From: Nonomuraea muscovyensis
GTDB taxonomy: Bacteria; Actinomycetota; Actinomycetes; Streptosporangiales; Streptosporangiaceae
Direction: 5' to 3'
Assembly (NCBI RefSeq): GCF_014207745.1
Contig: NZ_JACHJB010000001.1
Span: forward strand, 2,542,001 to 2,606,000
DNA length: 64,000 nt
The notes beneath the pieces were generated by a model. It did not search any database and had not been told where the DNA came from. It saw nothing but the letters and a program-made list of their open reading frames with translations. Of this stretch, positions 17,834 to 26,606 are shown in pieces; positions within the stretch are counted from its first letter, which is position 1, and each line of letters starts with the position of its first letter. Made by a program: the position numbers and the translations under genes.

Positions 17834-18026
17834 AAGGGCTCCTTCCTTGGTCGCCTTTGGGCGGCCGACGTAGGGATCTGAGCCTCGGGATGGTACCGGT
17901 AGGCACCTTTTCCCGTGCCCTGCCCGCGACCGCGAATCGTTCTCACGATCCCCGCGTCGCAAGCAAACGGACGCATTATGTGCATATATCCGGAAGCCTG
18001 TCCATAGGGTGGCCGTAATCGCCAAA

Positions 18027-18038
18027 ATGTATTTACAT
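18027..18038. promoter_or_regulatory. Palindrome in the divergent lanthipeptide promoter region
   Basis: ATGTA-TT-TACAT is a perfect palindrome within an unusually AT-rich part of the 278-bp gap between the precursor gene (start 17833) and the exporter gene (start 18112). Its TGTA-TACA core resembles operators of GntR/YtrA-type repressors, but no regulator gene is in the cluster. It is a candidate control site for both transcripts. Confidence 0.4.
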
Positions 18039-18111
18039 GCACCTTTACACGGCGAGTTCGATCTTCTAGATTGACCTGCGTGATGGGGGCATTCCGGGCG
18101 TTCCGGCGACC

Positions 18112-20037
18112 GTGGGCGGGCGCCGGCGTATGAGGCTCTGGCGGCGCAGACGCCGGACGGACGTCCCGGACGACAGGTCGGGACTCGTGGTCGCGTACTG
18201 GGAGAGCCACGACGAGCACCTGCTGACCGCCGGCCTCGGCACGATCGCCCGCAGGCTGCCGTCCCTGGTCGCCGCGGCGCTGCGGATGGCGTGGCAGGCG
18301 AACCCCCGCGACACGGCCGTCGCCCTGGCGGGCAACCTCGTGGCCGGCGTCTTCACGGTCTTCGGCCTGGTCGCCACCTCCGATGTGCTGGCCTCGCTGC
18401 TCGCCGCCGGTCCCACACCCGAGCGGGTCCGGGCCGCGCTGCCGTCGCTCCTGCTCGTGGCGGCGGCGACCGGGCTGCGCGGCGCGCTGCTGGCGGGCGC
18501 GGGCTGGGCGCAGGCTCGGCTGAAACCGCAGGTCGAGCGGCTGGCCGAGACCCGCCTGTTCGAGCTGACCACCCAGGTGGAGCTGGCCGCGTTCGACGAC
18601 CACGACTTCCACAACGCGATGCGGCGGGCCCGTGACAGCGGCGTGCCGGACACCGCCACCGTGGTGGAGACGACGATCGCCGTCGTCACGGGCGCGGTCG
18701 GCGTGCTCGCCTCAGCGGTGGCGCTCGGCCTGCTGCACCCGATCCTCATGCCGTTGCTGCTGGTCACCGCCGTGCCGGCGGGCTGGGCGGCGGTGCGGAC
18801 GGCCCGGCTGGGCTACCAGGCGTTCTACCGGCTGTCGACGGCGCGGCGGCGCAAGTTCATGCTGTCGGACCTCATGGCCGAGCGGCAGCCCGCCGCGGAG
18901 GTGCGGGCGTTCACGCTGCGCGACTTCCTGCTCGGCCAGTACGGCAAGGTCGCCGACCTGGAGCAGGACGTCCAGCTCGACGTGGCCCGCCGCCAGGCGG
19001 CCGTCAAGGCGAGCGGCGACCTGCTGACCGGCGTCGCCACGGCCGGCGTGTACGTCGTGCTCGGCGTGCTGCTGGCCGTCGGTGTCATCCCGCTGTCGGT
19101 GGCCGGTGCGGCCGTGCTCGCCATCCGGACCGGGCAGGTGTCGCTCACCGCCCTCGTCCAGACCATGAACCGGCTCTACGAGGCCGGCCTCTACTTCGGC
19201 GACTACCTCGCCTTCTGCGAGCTGGCCCGCGAGCGGATCCCCGCACCGCCGCTCCCGGCCGCCGCCGCCGAGCCCGCGCCGTTTCGCCGCCTGACGGCCG
19301 AGCACGTCACGTTCACCTACCCCGGCGCCGACCGGCCCGCGCTGTCGGACGTCAGCGTCACCCTCGGCAGGGGCGAGGTCGTCGCCCTGGTCGGCGAGAA
19401 CGGCTCGGGCAAGACGACCCTCGCCAAGCTGCTCGCCGGGCTCTACCGGCCGCAGCACGGCACGATCCACTGGGACGGCGTGGACCTCGACGCCTTCGAC
19501 GGCGAGACGCTGCGCCGGAGCATCTCGGTGATCGCCCAGGACCACACCCGCTGGCCGCTGACCGTCCGCGAGAACATCGTCATGGGCCGTCCTCCGGAAG
19601 ACGACCGGCTGGCCGCCGCCTGCGCCGCAGCGGGGGCCGACGAGGTGGTGGCCGGGCTGGCCGGCGGCTACGACGCGCTGCTCGACCGCCGCTTCCGCGG
19701 CGGGCACGACCTGTCGGGCGGCCAGTGGCAGCGCATCGCCGTGGCGCGCGGGTTCTACCGCGACGCCGCGCTCGTCATCTTCGACGAGCCGACCTCCGCG
19801 CTGGACGCCCGCGCCGAGCACGCCCTGTTCGAGCGGATCCGCGGCCACGCCGAGGGCCGCACGATCGTGCTGATCACGCACCGGCTGGCCAGCGTCCGCT
19901 ACGCCGACCGCATCTACGTCCTCGACCACGGCACGGTCGCCGAGCAGGGCACCCACGCCGAGCTGATGGCCCGCGAGGGCCTGTACGCCGACCTGTACGA
20001 GCTGCAGGCCTCCGCCTACCGGCAGCGGGTGCCGTGA
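18112..20037 (+). CDS. ABC exporter of the lanthipeptide cluster
   Basis: This 641-residue half-transporter has a six-helix exporter domain (about residues 45-370) and a nucleotide-binding domain with Walker A GENGSGKTTL (near 427), signature LSGGQWQR (near 534), Walker B LVIFDEPTSALD and H-loop THRLAS. There is no C39 peptidase domain, so it would export but not cleave a leader. The start may be GTG 18112 or ATG 18130. It is divergent from the precursor and overlaps the next gene by GTGA. The context suggests export of the modified peptide; it could also confer immunity. Confidence 0.85.
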   Translation: MGGRRRMRLWRRRRRTDVPDDRSGLVVAYWESHDEHLLTAGLGTIARRLPSLVAAALRMAWQANPRDTAVALAGNLVAGVFTVFGLVATSDVLASLLAAGPTPERVRAALPSLLLVAAATGLRGALLAGAGWAQARLKPQVERLAETRLFELTTQVELAAFDDHDFHNAMRRARDSGVPDTATVVETTIAVVTGAVGVLASAVALGLLHPILMPLLLVTAVPAGWAAVRTARLGYQAFYRLSTARRRKFMLSDLMAERQPAAEVRAFTLRDFLLGQYGKVADLEQDVQLDVARRQAAVKASGDLLTGVATAGVYVVLGVLLAVGVIPLSVAGAAVLAIRTGQVSLTALVQTMNRLYEAGLYFGDYLAFCELARERIPAPPLPAAAAEPAPFRRLTAEHVTFTYPGADRPALSDVSVTLGRGEVVALVGENGSGKTTLAKLLAGLYRPQHGTIHWDGVDLDAFDGETLRRSISVIAQDHTRWPLTVRENIVMGRPPEDDRLAAACAAAGADEVVAGLAGGYDALLDRRFRGGHDLSGGQWQRIAVARGFYRDAALVIFDEPTSALDARAEHALFERIRGHAEGRTIVLITHRLASVRYADRIYVLDHGTVAEQGTHAELMAREGLYADLYELQASAYRQRVP

Positions 20038-20873
20038 TCGTCGCGGAGTCGGCTCACCTCGCCGTGGCCGCGGTGCTGCTGGTGGCGGCGCCGGCCAAGC
20101 TGCGTGACGTGCCGGGCTTCGCCGCGTCGGTGGCCGGCTACCGGGTGCTGCCCGGCAGGCTGTCGCTGCCGGTGGCGGTGGCCGCTCTGGCGGCCGAGGT
20201 GGTGTCCGCCGGGCTGCTGCTCGTGCCGGGTGCGCGGCAGTGGGGGGCCGCGGTGGCCGCGCTGCTATTCACGGCATTCCTCGTGGCCATGGTGGCCGTG
20301 CTGCGGCGCGGGATGAGCGTGGCCTGCGGCTGCTTCGGCGGCCGTGATCTGGTCGGTCCCGGCACGCTGGCGCGTACCGGCCTGCTGCTGGCGCTGGCCG
20401 TGACGGCGGGCCTGGCGGGGCCGGTCGCGTTCGCGCCCGCCCAGGTGCCGGTGGCGGCGGTCCTACTGGGGCTCGCCTTCCTGACGCCGCGCCTGTTCCG
20501 GCGGCGACGCCCCTCGTCCGGCCCGCGCCCCGGCAGCCGCTTCGCCCTGTCCGGCGCGCCGGAGCCGGCCGGGGACCGGGTGCTGTACGCGCTGGTCTCG
20601 CCCGGGTGCGGGCTGTGCGGCGCGATGCTGCCGGAGTTCGCCGCGACGGCCGCTCGCATGGAGGTCGTGCTGGTGAGCGCGGTGGACGGGTACGGCGGCG
20701 CCGGGCTGCCCGTGGTCGTGGACCCGGACGTCTTCGACCGCAACGACATCCCCTGGCCGCCGTACGCGGTGGTGACCGGCCGCGACGGGACCGTCCTGGC
20801 CGGCGGCGGCGCGGCCGGGCCGGCCGAGTTGGAGCGGGTGCTGGCCCGCGCCGAGCGGGTCGCGCCGACCTGA
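20034..20873 (+). CDS. MauE-like membrane protein fused to a thioredoxin-like domain
   Basis: This 279-residue protein has an N-terminal MauE/DoxX-type module of about four membrane helices (residues 1-155) with the diagnostic CGCFGG motif near 97-102. A basic linker (RLFRRRRPSSG) leads to a C-terminal thioredoxin fold with CGLC (C192, C195) and a cis-Pro-like PWPPYAVV stretch. MauE is needed for disulfide formation in methylamine dehydrogenase; a fused thioredoxin domain suggests electron or thiol exchange across the membrane. The GTG start overlaps the exporter stop (GTGA). Beside a precursor with five Cys, it may keep core Cys reduced or form a disulfide. That role is inferred; the fold assignments are firm. 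Confidence 0.82.
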   Translation: MIVAESAHLAVAAVLLVAAPAKLRDVPGFAASVAGYRVLPGRLSLPVAVAALAAEVVSAGLLLVPGARQWGAAVAALLFTAFLVAMVAVLRRGMSVACGCFGGRDLVGPGTLARTGLLLALAVTAGLAGPVAFAPAQVPVAAVLLGLAFLTPRLFRRRRPSSGPRPGSRFALSGAPEPAGDRVLYALVSPGCGLCGAMLPEFAATAARMEVVLVSAVDGYGGAGLPVVVDPDVFDRNDIPWPPYAVVTGRDGTVLAGGGAAGPAELERVLARAERVAPT

Positions 20874-20907
20874 CGAGCCCTCCGGTGGAGATCCACGCGG
20901 GCGGGCG

Positions 20908-22476
20908 TCAGAAGGTGCCTGACCGGCGCAGGTCGGCGGGGCGGCCGTCCGGGTCGACGGCGATCCGGTACAGCGGCAGGGCCAGCAGCTTGCGCAGCCG
21001 TCCCAGCTCCGGTCCGGCGTGCGGCCGCAGCCGGCCCCGCGGCCGGGGTCCCCGGCAGCCGTCGCGGTGCCAGCTCTCCAGCCGCGCGGCGCACTCGGCG
21101 AACGCCTCGAACGCGGCCTTCGGGTCGCACAGGTCGTCGCCGTCGTCCGCCGGGTCACGGCCCAGGTGCTCGGCCGCGAGCGCGATCCGCAGCCGCCGGG
21201 CGAAGACCCGCCCACCGGCGGGCAGGCGGGGGTCGGGCTCCTCGTCCACGACCGCGCAGCTCAGCTCGGAGTCGTACGTCCACGACCGCAGGTTGATGTT
21301 GTCGGAGCCGACCGTCGCCCACACGTCGTCCACCACGCACACCTTGGCGTGCACGTACACCGGGGTGCCCGCCTCGTTCTCCAGGTCGTAGACGCCGACC
21401 CGGTCGCCACCGGCCTCGCGCAGCCTGGCCAGCGCCTCGCTCCTGCCGATGAGGCTGGCCGGCGAGGCGAGCCAGCCGTCCTGGTCGGGGTGGCGCGGCA
21501 CCACGACGATCATGCGGAGCTCGGGCTCGCGCTCCAGCGCCTCGGCGAACGGCTCGATCACCTCGGTGGACCACAGGTACTGGTCCTCCAGGTAGACGAT
21601 CCTGCTCGCCCGGCCCAGCACCTTGTGGTACGCCCGAGCCACGCTGCGCTCCCCTCGCGGCGCGAACGGGTAGGGGCTGCGCCGGCTGGGATAGGTCCGC
21701 AGCAGTTGCACGGCGTGCGTGCCGACCGGGCCGGGGGCGGGCCCCGGCGGCGGCAGCGGCGGCACGTCGTCCATCTGCTCCAGGCGGTCGCGCAGCCGTC
21801 TGAACGGCTGGCGGGTCTCGGGAGCGGGGTCGTCCCAGCGTTCGCGGAAGACCTTCTCCACCTCGGCGACGGCCGGACCCCGGATGGCCGCCTGCGCGTC
21901 GTGCCAGGGCGGCCGCTCGCCGTACACGTGGGGCATAGGAGCCGCCTGGGGGTCGCCCACGTGCCGGGCGTCGTCGCGGCGGCTGTGGCACAGGTCGATA
22001 CCGCCGACGAACGCCACGTCCCCGGCCGGGTCACGGCGGTGGCGCAGCACGACGAACTTCTGGTGGTGGGAGCCGCCCGGCCGGACCCGGGTGTCGAGCA
22101 GGGCCTGGCCGCCCGCGGCCTCGACGTCCTCGCCGAGGTGCCGGTTCTCGGCGGCGCTGAAGCGCAGCGCGTCGAGGTGCGAGCGCCAGATCAGCCCCCT
22201 GACCAGCGCTCCCCTGCGGGCCGCCTGCGCCAGCGCGCGCCCCACGGCGGGCCCGTCGTCGGTGAGCCGCTCGTCGGGGTCGCCCCGCCAGTCGGCGAAC
22301 AGCAGCAGGTCGCGCGGACCCAGCCGCTCCAGGCAGGCGCGCAGCTCGGCGAAGTAGGTGGCGCCGTGGACGAGCGGGCGCACCAGGTTGCCCGTCGTCC
22401 AGGGCAGCAGCCGGGTCGACGGGTTGTCGCGCTCCTCAGCGGTGAGGAACCACTCTGCCAGGTCCGCGGTGCTCAT
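20908..22476 (-). CDS. Phospholipase D-family protein
   Basis: This 522-residue protein has two PLD catalytic motifs: SHHQKFVVLRHR in the first half (HxK with GGIDLCHSR after it) and VHAKVCVVDDVWATVGSDNINLRSW in the second, as in cardiolipin synthases and bacterial phospholipases D. There is no signal peptide or clear membrane helix, so it is probably cytoplasmic or peripherally bound, with phospholipid headgroup cleavage or transfer as the likely chemistry. It ends 34 bp from the convergent MauE fusion gene and starts 9 bp from the end of the molybdopterin gene, with no sign of functional linkage. Confidence 0.85.
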   Translation of the reverse strand: MSTADLAEWFLTAEERDNPSTRLLPWTTGNLVRPLVHGATYFAELRACLERLGPRDLLLFADWRGDPDERLTDDGPAVGRALAQAARRGALVRGLIWRSHLDALRFSAAENRHLGEDVEAAGGQALLDTRVRPGGSHHQKFVVLRHRRDPAGDVAFVGGIDLCHSRRDDARHVGDPQAAPMPHVYGERPPWHDAQAAIRGPAVAEVEKVFRERWDDPAPETRQPFRRLRDRLEQMDDVPPLPPPGPAPGPVGTHAVQLLRTYPSRRSPYPFAPRGERSVARAYHKVLGRASRIVYLEDQYLWSTEVIEPFAEALEREPELRMIVVVPRHPDQDGWLASPASLIGRSEALARLREAGGDRVGVYDLENEAGTPVYVHAKVCVVDDVWATVGSDNINLRSWTYDSELSCAVVDEEPDPRLPAGGRVFARRLRIALAAEHLGRDPADDGDDLCDPKAAFEAFAECAARLESWHRDGCRGPRPRGRLRPHAGPELGRLRKLLALPLYRIAVDPDGRPADLRRSGTF

Positions 22477-22485
22477 CGGCTCCGG

Positions 22486-24897
22486 CTACCCGGGCTGGGC
22501 TCCGGCATTCCTCAGCAGGCGCCAGACGGTCTCCGGCGTCAGCGGCGTGCGGGTGACCCGGTCGGCGATCTCGGGCAGGGCGGCGGCGACGGCGTTGCCG
22601 ATGGCCGCGGGCGGGCCGATGGTGCCGGCCTCGCCGACGCCCTTCATGCCGCCCGGGGTGACGGGCGAGGCGGTCTCCAGGGTCACGACGTGGATGCCGG
22701 GGACCTCGCGGGTGGTCGGCAGGAGGTAGTCGGTGACAGGCTGCCCGTCGCCGGTGTAGACGATCTCCTCGGTCAGCGCCATGCCGATGCCCTGCGCGAC
22801 CGCGCCGCGGAGCTGGCCCTCGACGATGGCCGGGTTCACCATCACGCCGGCGTCGTTGACCACCCAGTAGCCCTCCACCTCCACGGCCCCGGTCTCCGGG
22901 TCGACGGCCACGGCCGCCGCGTGCGCGCCGTAGGCGTAGGTGGACGACGAGGGGTCGTAGGTGGCGCGTTCCTCCAGGCCGGGCGAGGCGCCCTCGGGCA
23001 GGTCCCACCCGCGCCACGCCGACGTGGCGATCTCCCGCAGGGTCAGCGAGGCGCGCGGGTCGCCCTTCACCCGTACGGCCGCGCCGGCGATCTCCAGGTC
23101 GCCGGGCGCCGCTTCGAGCCGGTGGGCGGCGATGGCCAGGATCTTCTCGCGCAGCCGGGCCGCCGCCTGGATGAGCGCCCCGCCTCCGACCGCCAGCGAC
23201 CGGCTGGCGATCGAGCCGATCGAGGAGTACGGCGTGACCGCCGTGTCGCCCAGCACGACCCGGACCCGGTCCAGCTCCACCCCGACCCGGTCGGCGGCGA
23301 GCTGGGCGAGGGCCGTCTCGATGCCCTGGCCGATCCCCGCGACACCGGAGGCGACGACGACCGAGGCGTCCGGTTCCATCCGCAGCACCGCGGTCTCGAA
23401 GCCGCCCGCCAGCATCCCCATGGCCTTCATCTCCATGGACGGCCCGAGCCCGGTCGACTCGACGTGACAGGAGAAGCCGATCCCGCGCCGCCGCCCGTCG
23501 TCCCGGGAGACGGGCCTGACCAGGTCGCGCAGGACGCGCAGGGCGCGCGGGTAGTCGCCGGAGTCGTAGGGCTGCCAGGTGCGGGTGGTGCAGGGCAGTT
23601 CGTCCGGGCCGAGCAGGTTGCGCAGCCGCAGCTCGACCGGGTCGATACCGAGCCGGCGCGCCGCCTCGTCGATGAGCCGTTCCCGGGTGAAGGTGGCCTC
23701 CGGCTGGCCGAACCCCCGGTAGGAGCCGGTCGGCGTGGTCGTCGTGACGACGCCGCGCAGCCGCGCACCCGCCCGGTCGAACCGGTACGGCCCGGGCAGC
23801 GTCACGGCGGTCACCGCGAACGGTGAGATGCCCACGTTGGACGGGTGCGCGCCGAGGTCGCCGACCACGTCGGCGTGCAGCGCCACGAACCGCCCGGTCC
23901 CGTCCAGCGCGAGCCGCGCCCGGTGCACGGCGGCGCGGGCGGGCAGTGTGGCGACCAGGCGGTCGCCCGGCGACTCGGTCCAGGCCACCGGGACGCCCAG
24001 GCGCGTCGCGGCCAGGCAGACCAGCGCCTCGTCCGGGTAGAGATGCTCCTTGCCGCCGAACCCGCCTCCGGCGTCGCCGGTGACGACCCGCACCCGGTCG
24101 TGCGTGAGACCGAGCGCCTCGGCCGCGTGGTCGCGCACATGGTGCGGCGCCTGCGTGGACGTGCGGATCGTCAGCTCCCCGTCGGTGAACGAGGCGACGA
24201 CGCCGCGCGGCTCGATCGGGTGCGGCGAGGCCCGTCCGATGGAGAAGGCCAGTTCGACGACGTGTTCGGCGCCGGCGACGGCCTCCTCGCAGTCGGGGTC
24301 GCCGAGGACGGAGTCGGTGACCACGTTGGTGCCCCAGTCCGGGTGGAGCAGCGGCGCGCCGTCCGCCAGGGCCCGCTCCACGCCGACGACCGCGGGCAGC
24401 TCCTCGAAGTCGAGATCCACCAGCCGGGCGGCGTCGGCGGCGGCCTCCGGTGTCCGGGCGACGACCAGGGCGAGCGGCTGGCCCACGTAGCGGATGGCCT
24501 CGTCCAGCACCGGATAGGAGGTCTGGAGCTGGCCGAGGCCGAGCGTGACGCAGGGCAGCCGCATCCCCTCGGCGTCGGCCGGGATGATGACGTCGAGCAC
24601 CCCTTCGACGGTCCAGACGTCCTTGGGGTCGCAGCGGGTCAGCCGCCCGTGGGCGATGGGGCTGCGGACCACCACGGCGTGGGCCGTGCCGGGCAGGCGG
24701 ACGTTGCCGACGTACCTCGCCCGGCCGGTGAGCAGCCGGGCGTCCTCCCTGCGCGGCGTGCGCGCACCCACGTGCCGCTGCCCGTCCCGCCGCTCGTCCC
24801 GCCGCTCGTCCCGCTGCCCGTCCGGCCGCTCGTCCCGCTGCCCGTCCGGCCCGTCGTCGTGTCGTCCCGGGGCGCGCTCGTCTCCACGGTCATCCAT
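22486..24897 (-). CDS. Xanthine-dehydrogenase-family molybdopterin-binding subunit
   Basis: This 803-residue large subunit is of the CoxL/XdhB type. It shows RARYVGNVRLPGTAHAVVVRSP at the start of the first domain, QAPHHVRDHAAEALG, the cofactor loop GGGFGGKEH, YRGFGQPEA, and GVGEAGTIGPPAAIGNA near the end with the catalytic Glu. The FAD and 2Fe-2S partner genes that normally sit beside it are absent. The first 50 residues are a low-complexity charged tail made by a 12-bp repeat. The ATG at 24897 overlaps the SDR stop by 8 bp. The substrate is unknown; the SDR neighbour hints at a catabolic pathway for alcohols, aldehydes or N-heterocycles. Confidence 0.85.
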   Translation of the reverse strand: MDDRGDERAPGRHDDGPDGQRDERPDGQRDERRDERRDGQRHVGARTPRREDARLLTGRARYVGNVRLPGTAHAVVVRSPIAHGRLTRCDPKDVWTVEGVLDVIIPADAEGMRLPCVTLGLGQLQTSYPVLDEAIRYVGQPLALVVARTPEAAADAARLVDLDFEELPAVVGVERALADGAPLLHPDWGTNVVTDSVLGDPDCEEAVAGAEHVVELAFSIGRASPHPIEPRGVVASFTDGELTIRTSTQAPHHVRDHAAEALGLTHDRVRVVTGDAGGGFGGKEHLYPDEALVCLAATRLGVPVAWTESPGDRLVATLPARAAVHRARLALDGTGRFVALHADVVGDLGAHPSNVGISPFAVTAVTLPGPYRFDRAGARLRGVVTTTTPTGSYRGFGQPEATFTRERLIDEAARRLGIDPVELRLRNLLGPDELPCTTRTWQPYDSGDYPRALRVLRDLVRPVSRDDGRRRGIGFSCHVESTGLGPSMEMKAMGMLAGGFETAVLRMEPDASVVVASGVAGIGQGIETALAQLAADRVGVELDRVRVVLGDTAVTPYSSIGSIASRSLAVGGGALIQAAARLREKILAIAAHRLEAAPGDLEIAGAAVRVKGDPRASLTLREIATSAWRGWDLPEGASPGLEERATYDPSSSTYAYGAHAAAVAVDPETGAVEVEGYWVVNDAGVMVNPAIVEGQLRGAVAQGIGMALTEEIVYTGDGQPVTDYLLPTTREVPGIHVVTLETASPVTPGGMKGVGEAGTIGPPAAIGNAVAAALPEIADRVTRTPLTPETVWRLLRNAGAQPG
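24777..24848 (-). repeat. Six-copy 12-bp repeat at the 5' end of the molybdopterin gene
   Basis: Six adjacent 12-bp units of two alternating types, GCTGCCCGTCCC/G and GCCGCTCGTCCC, encode alternating DGQR and DERR in the charged N-terminal tail. The tail is not part of the conserved fold, so the repeat probably has little effect on catalysis. Confidence 0.85.
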
Positions 24898-25891
24898 GAC
24901 CTCGAGTGTGAGCCTCGTCCAGGGACCGGTCCAGCGTCTGGTCCACGAGCCGCAGGACCTGGTCGCGGTCGGTGATGCCGAACGCCCCGCCGAGCGCCTC
25001 GGCGAGCTTGTCGAACGGGTCGTCCATCGGCAGACCGGGCAGCGCCTCGGCGAGCCCGGCCACGTCCCACGGGCCGTCCTTCTCGGCCCGTGCACCGCGC
25101 GACCACCCGTGGTTGACCGCCACCGAGCCGCCGCGGATCGACAGCACCTGCCCGGTGAGAGGGCAGTCCGCGGCGGCCAGGTAGGCCGCGAGGGGCGCGG
25201 TGGTGGCCGGGTGCTGGGCGTCGAAGCCGCCGGAGGGCGGCTCCTGGATGCCGGGCACGCCCGTGGTGAGCCGGGTCCGCACCATGGACGGCGAGACGCA
25301 GTTGACCCGCACGCCGTACCTGCGCAGTTCGAGGGCGCCGACGACGGTCATGGCGGCGACGGCGGCGTTGCCCGCGGCGTACGAGGTCTGGGTGGGCAGC
25401 GGGTTGAGCAGGCCGGAGCCGGAGGCGGTGTTGACGATGGCCCTGTCTGTGCGGTCGCCCTCCTCGAAGCGGGACCGCCAGTGGCGCGCGGCCCAGTGGC
25501 TGACCGCGAAGGTGCCCTTCAGCTTGACGGCCAGCACGTCGTCGAAGTCGGCCAGGGCGAGGGCGACCAGGGGCGCGTTGCGTTCGATGGCGGCGTTGTT
25601 GACTACGACGTGCAGGTCGCCGAACGCCTCGACGGCCGTGGCCACCATCCGGCGGGCGCCGTCCCAGTCGGCCACGCTGTCGGTGCTGGCCACGGCCCGC
25701 CCGCCGCGGGCGGTGATCTCGGCGACCACGGCGGCGGCCACGCCGTCGTCGCCGCCGCTGCCGTCGGCGGCCACGCCCGGGTCGTTGACCACCACGCTCG
25801 CTCCCTCGGCGGCGAACAGCAGCGCCTCCTCCCGGCCGATGCCGCGTCCCGCGCCGGTGATGAGGGCGACGCGCCCGTCCAGTGTTCCCAT
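24890..25891 (-). CDS. Short-chain dehydrogenase/reductase with atypical active site
   Basis: This 333-residue Rossmann protein has TGAGRGIG cofactor motif, NNAA and an active-site Ser in NTASGSG. The YxxxK motif reads SYAAGN: the catalytic Tyr is kept, but the Lys four residues later is Asn. The family then continues normally (LRRYGVRVNCVSPS). A C-terminal extension of about 60 residues follows the SDR core. The ATG at 25891 has AAAGGA upstream and is better than the ATG at 25927. Activity may be reduced or altered. It probably forms an operon with the molybdopterin subunit and is controlled by the divergent TetR gene. Confidence 0.82.
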   Translation of the reverse strand: MGTLDGRVALITGAGRGIGREEALLFAAEGASVVVNDPGVAADGSGGDDGVAAAVVAEITARGGRAVASTDSVADWDGARRMVATAVEAFGDLHVVVNNAAIERNAPLVALALADFDDVLAVKLKGTFAVSHWAARHWRSRFEEGDRTDRAIVNTASGSGLLNPLPTQTSYAAGNAAVAAMTVVGALELRRYGVRVNCVSPSMVRTRLTTGVPGIQEPPSGGFDAQHPATTAPLAAYLAAADCPLTGQVLSIRGGSVAVNHGWSRGARAEKDGPWDVAGLAEALPGLPMDDPFDKLAEALGGAFGITDRDQVLRLVDQTLDRSLDEAHTRGHG

Positions 25892-25923
25892 GAGCCGTTC
25901 CTTTCGCAGGTCAATCAGTGCAG

Positions 25924-25943
25924 TCACTGTAGCAATTCAGTGA
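25924..25943. promoter_or_regulatory. Probable TetR operator
   Basis: TCACTG (25924-25929) and CAGTGA (25938-25943) form a 20-bp palindrome between the divergent SDR (start 25891) and tetR (start 25962) genes. Further half-sites (CAGTG at 25916) overlap it on the left. The position suits autoregulation and control of the SDR-molybdopterin operon. Confidence 0.65.
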
Positions 25944-25961
25944 GTGTAGTAAAGTGGCGGC

Positions 25962-26606
25962 ATGAACGAGGGGTTGCGGGAACGCAAGAAGAACCGCACG
26001 CGGCAGGCGCTGGTGGACGCCGCCGTGCGGCTGTTCGAGGAGCGGGGGTTCGACGCGGTGACGACCGCCGACATCGCCGCGGCGGCGGACGTCTCACCGC
26101 GCACGTTCTTCCTGCACTTCGCGGCCAAGGAGGACGTGCTGTTCGCCCACTCCGAGATGCGCGTCGACCTCGGGCTGCGGACGCTCGCCGAGCGGGCGGC
26201 CGGCGAGCCGCCGGGCACGGTGCTGGCGCGCGCGATGGAGCGGATGATCGTCGACAGCTGGGGCGCCGACCTGACCAGCGGGCTGGCGGCGCTGCGGGTG
26301 CGGCTCGCCGCCTCGGCCCCGGCGCTGCGGGCGAGGCTGGTGCAGCGTTTCGCCGGCGCGCAGCACGACCTGGCCGCGGCCCTGCTGGCGGCCTACCCGG
26401 AGGAGCTGGACACGGTCACGGCCGCCGCCCTGGTGGGCGCCCAGGTGGGCGCGGTGGGCGCCGCCGCCGTGGCCAGCCTGGACCGCGGTGACGCGCCCGG
26501 CGAGGTGCGCGACGCCATGCTGCTGGCCGCCGCCCTGGCCGCGGGCTCTACCGGGACGCGCGCCAGCGCGCCACGACCTTCTCCACGTCGTACGGCACCA
26601 GGTTGA
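25962..26606 (+). CDS. TetR-family regulator
   Basis: This 214-residue protein has an N-terminal helix-turn-helix at about residues 10-58 (RTRQALVDAAVRLFEERGFDAVTTADIAAAADVSPRTFFLHF), typical of TetR proteins, followed by a helical ligand-binding domain. It is divergent from the SDR/molybdopterin operon with a palindrome between. The last 19 or so residues are Arg/Pro-rich and overlap the 3' end of the convergent DUF1992 gene by 59 bp, so the true gene may once have ended earlier. The ligand is unknown. Confidence 0.88.
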   Translation: MNEGLRERKKNRTRQALVDAAVRLFEERGFDAVTTADIAAAADVSPRTFFLHFAAKEDVLFAHSEMRVDLGLRTLAERAAGEPPGTVLARAMERMIVDSWGADLTSGLAALRVRLAASAPALRARLVQRFAGAQHDLAAALLAAYPEELDTVTAAALVGAQVGAVGAAAVASLDRGDAPGEVRDAMLLAAALAAGSTGTRASAPRPSPRRTAPG

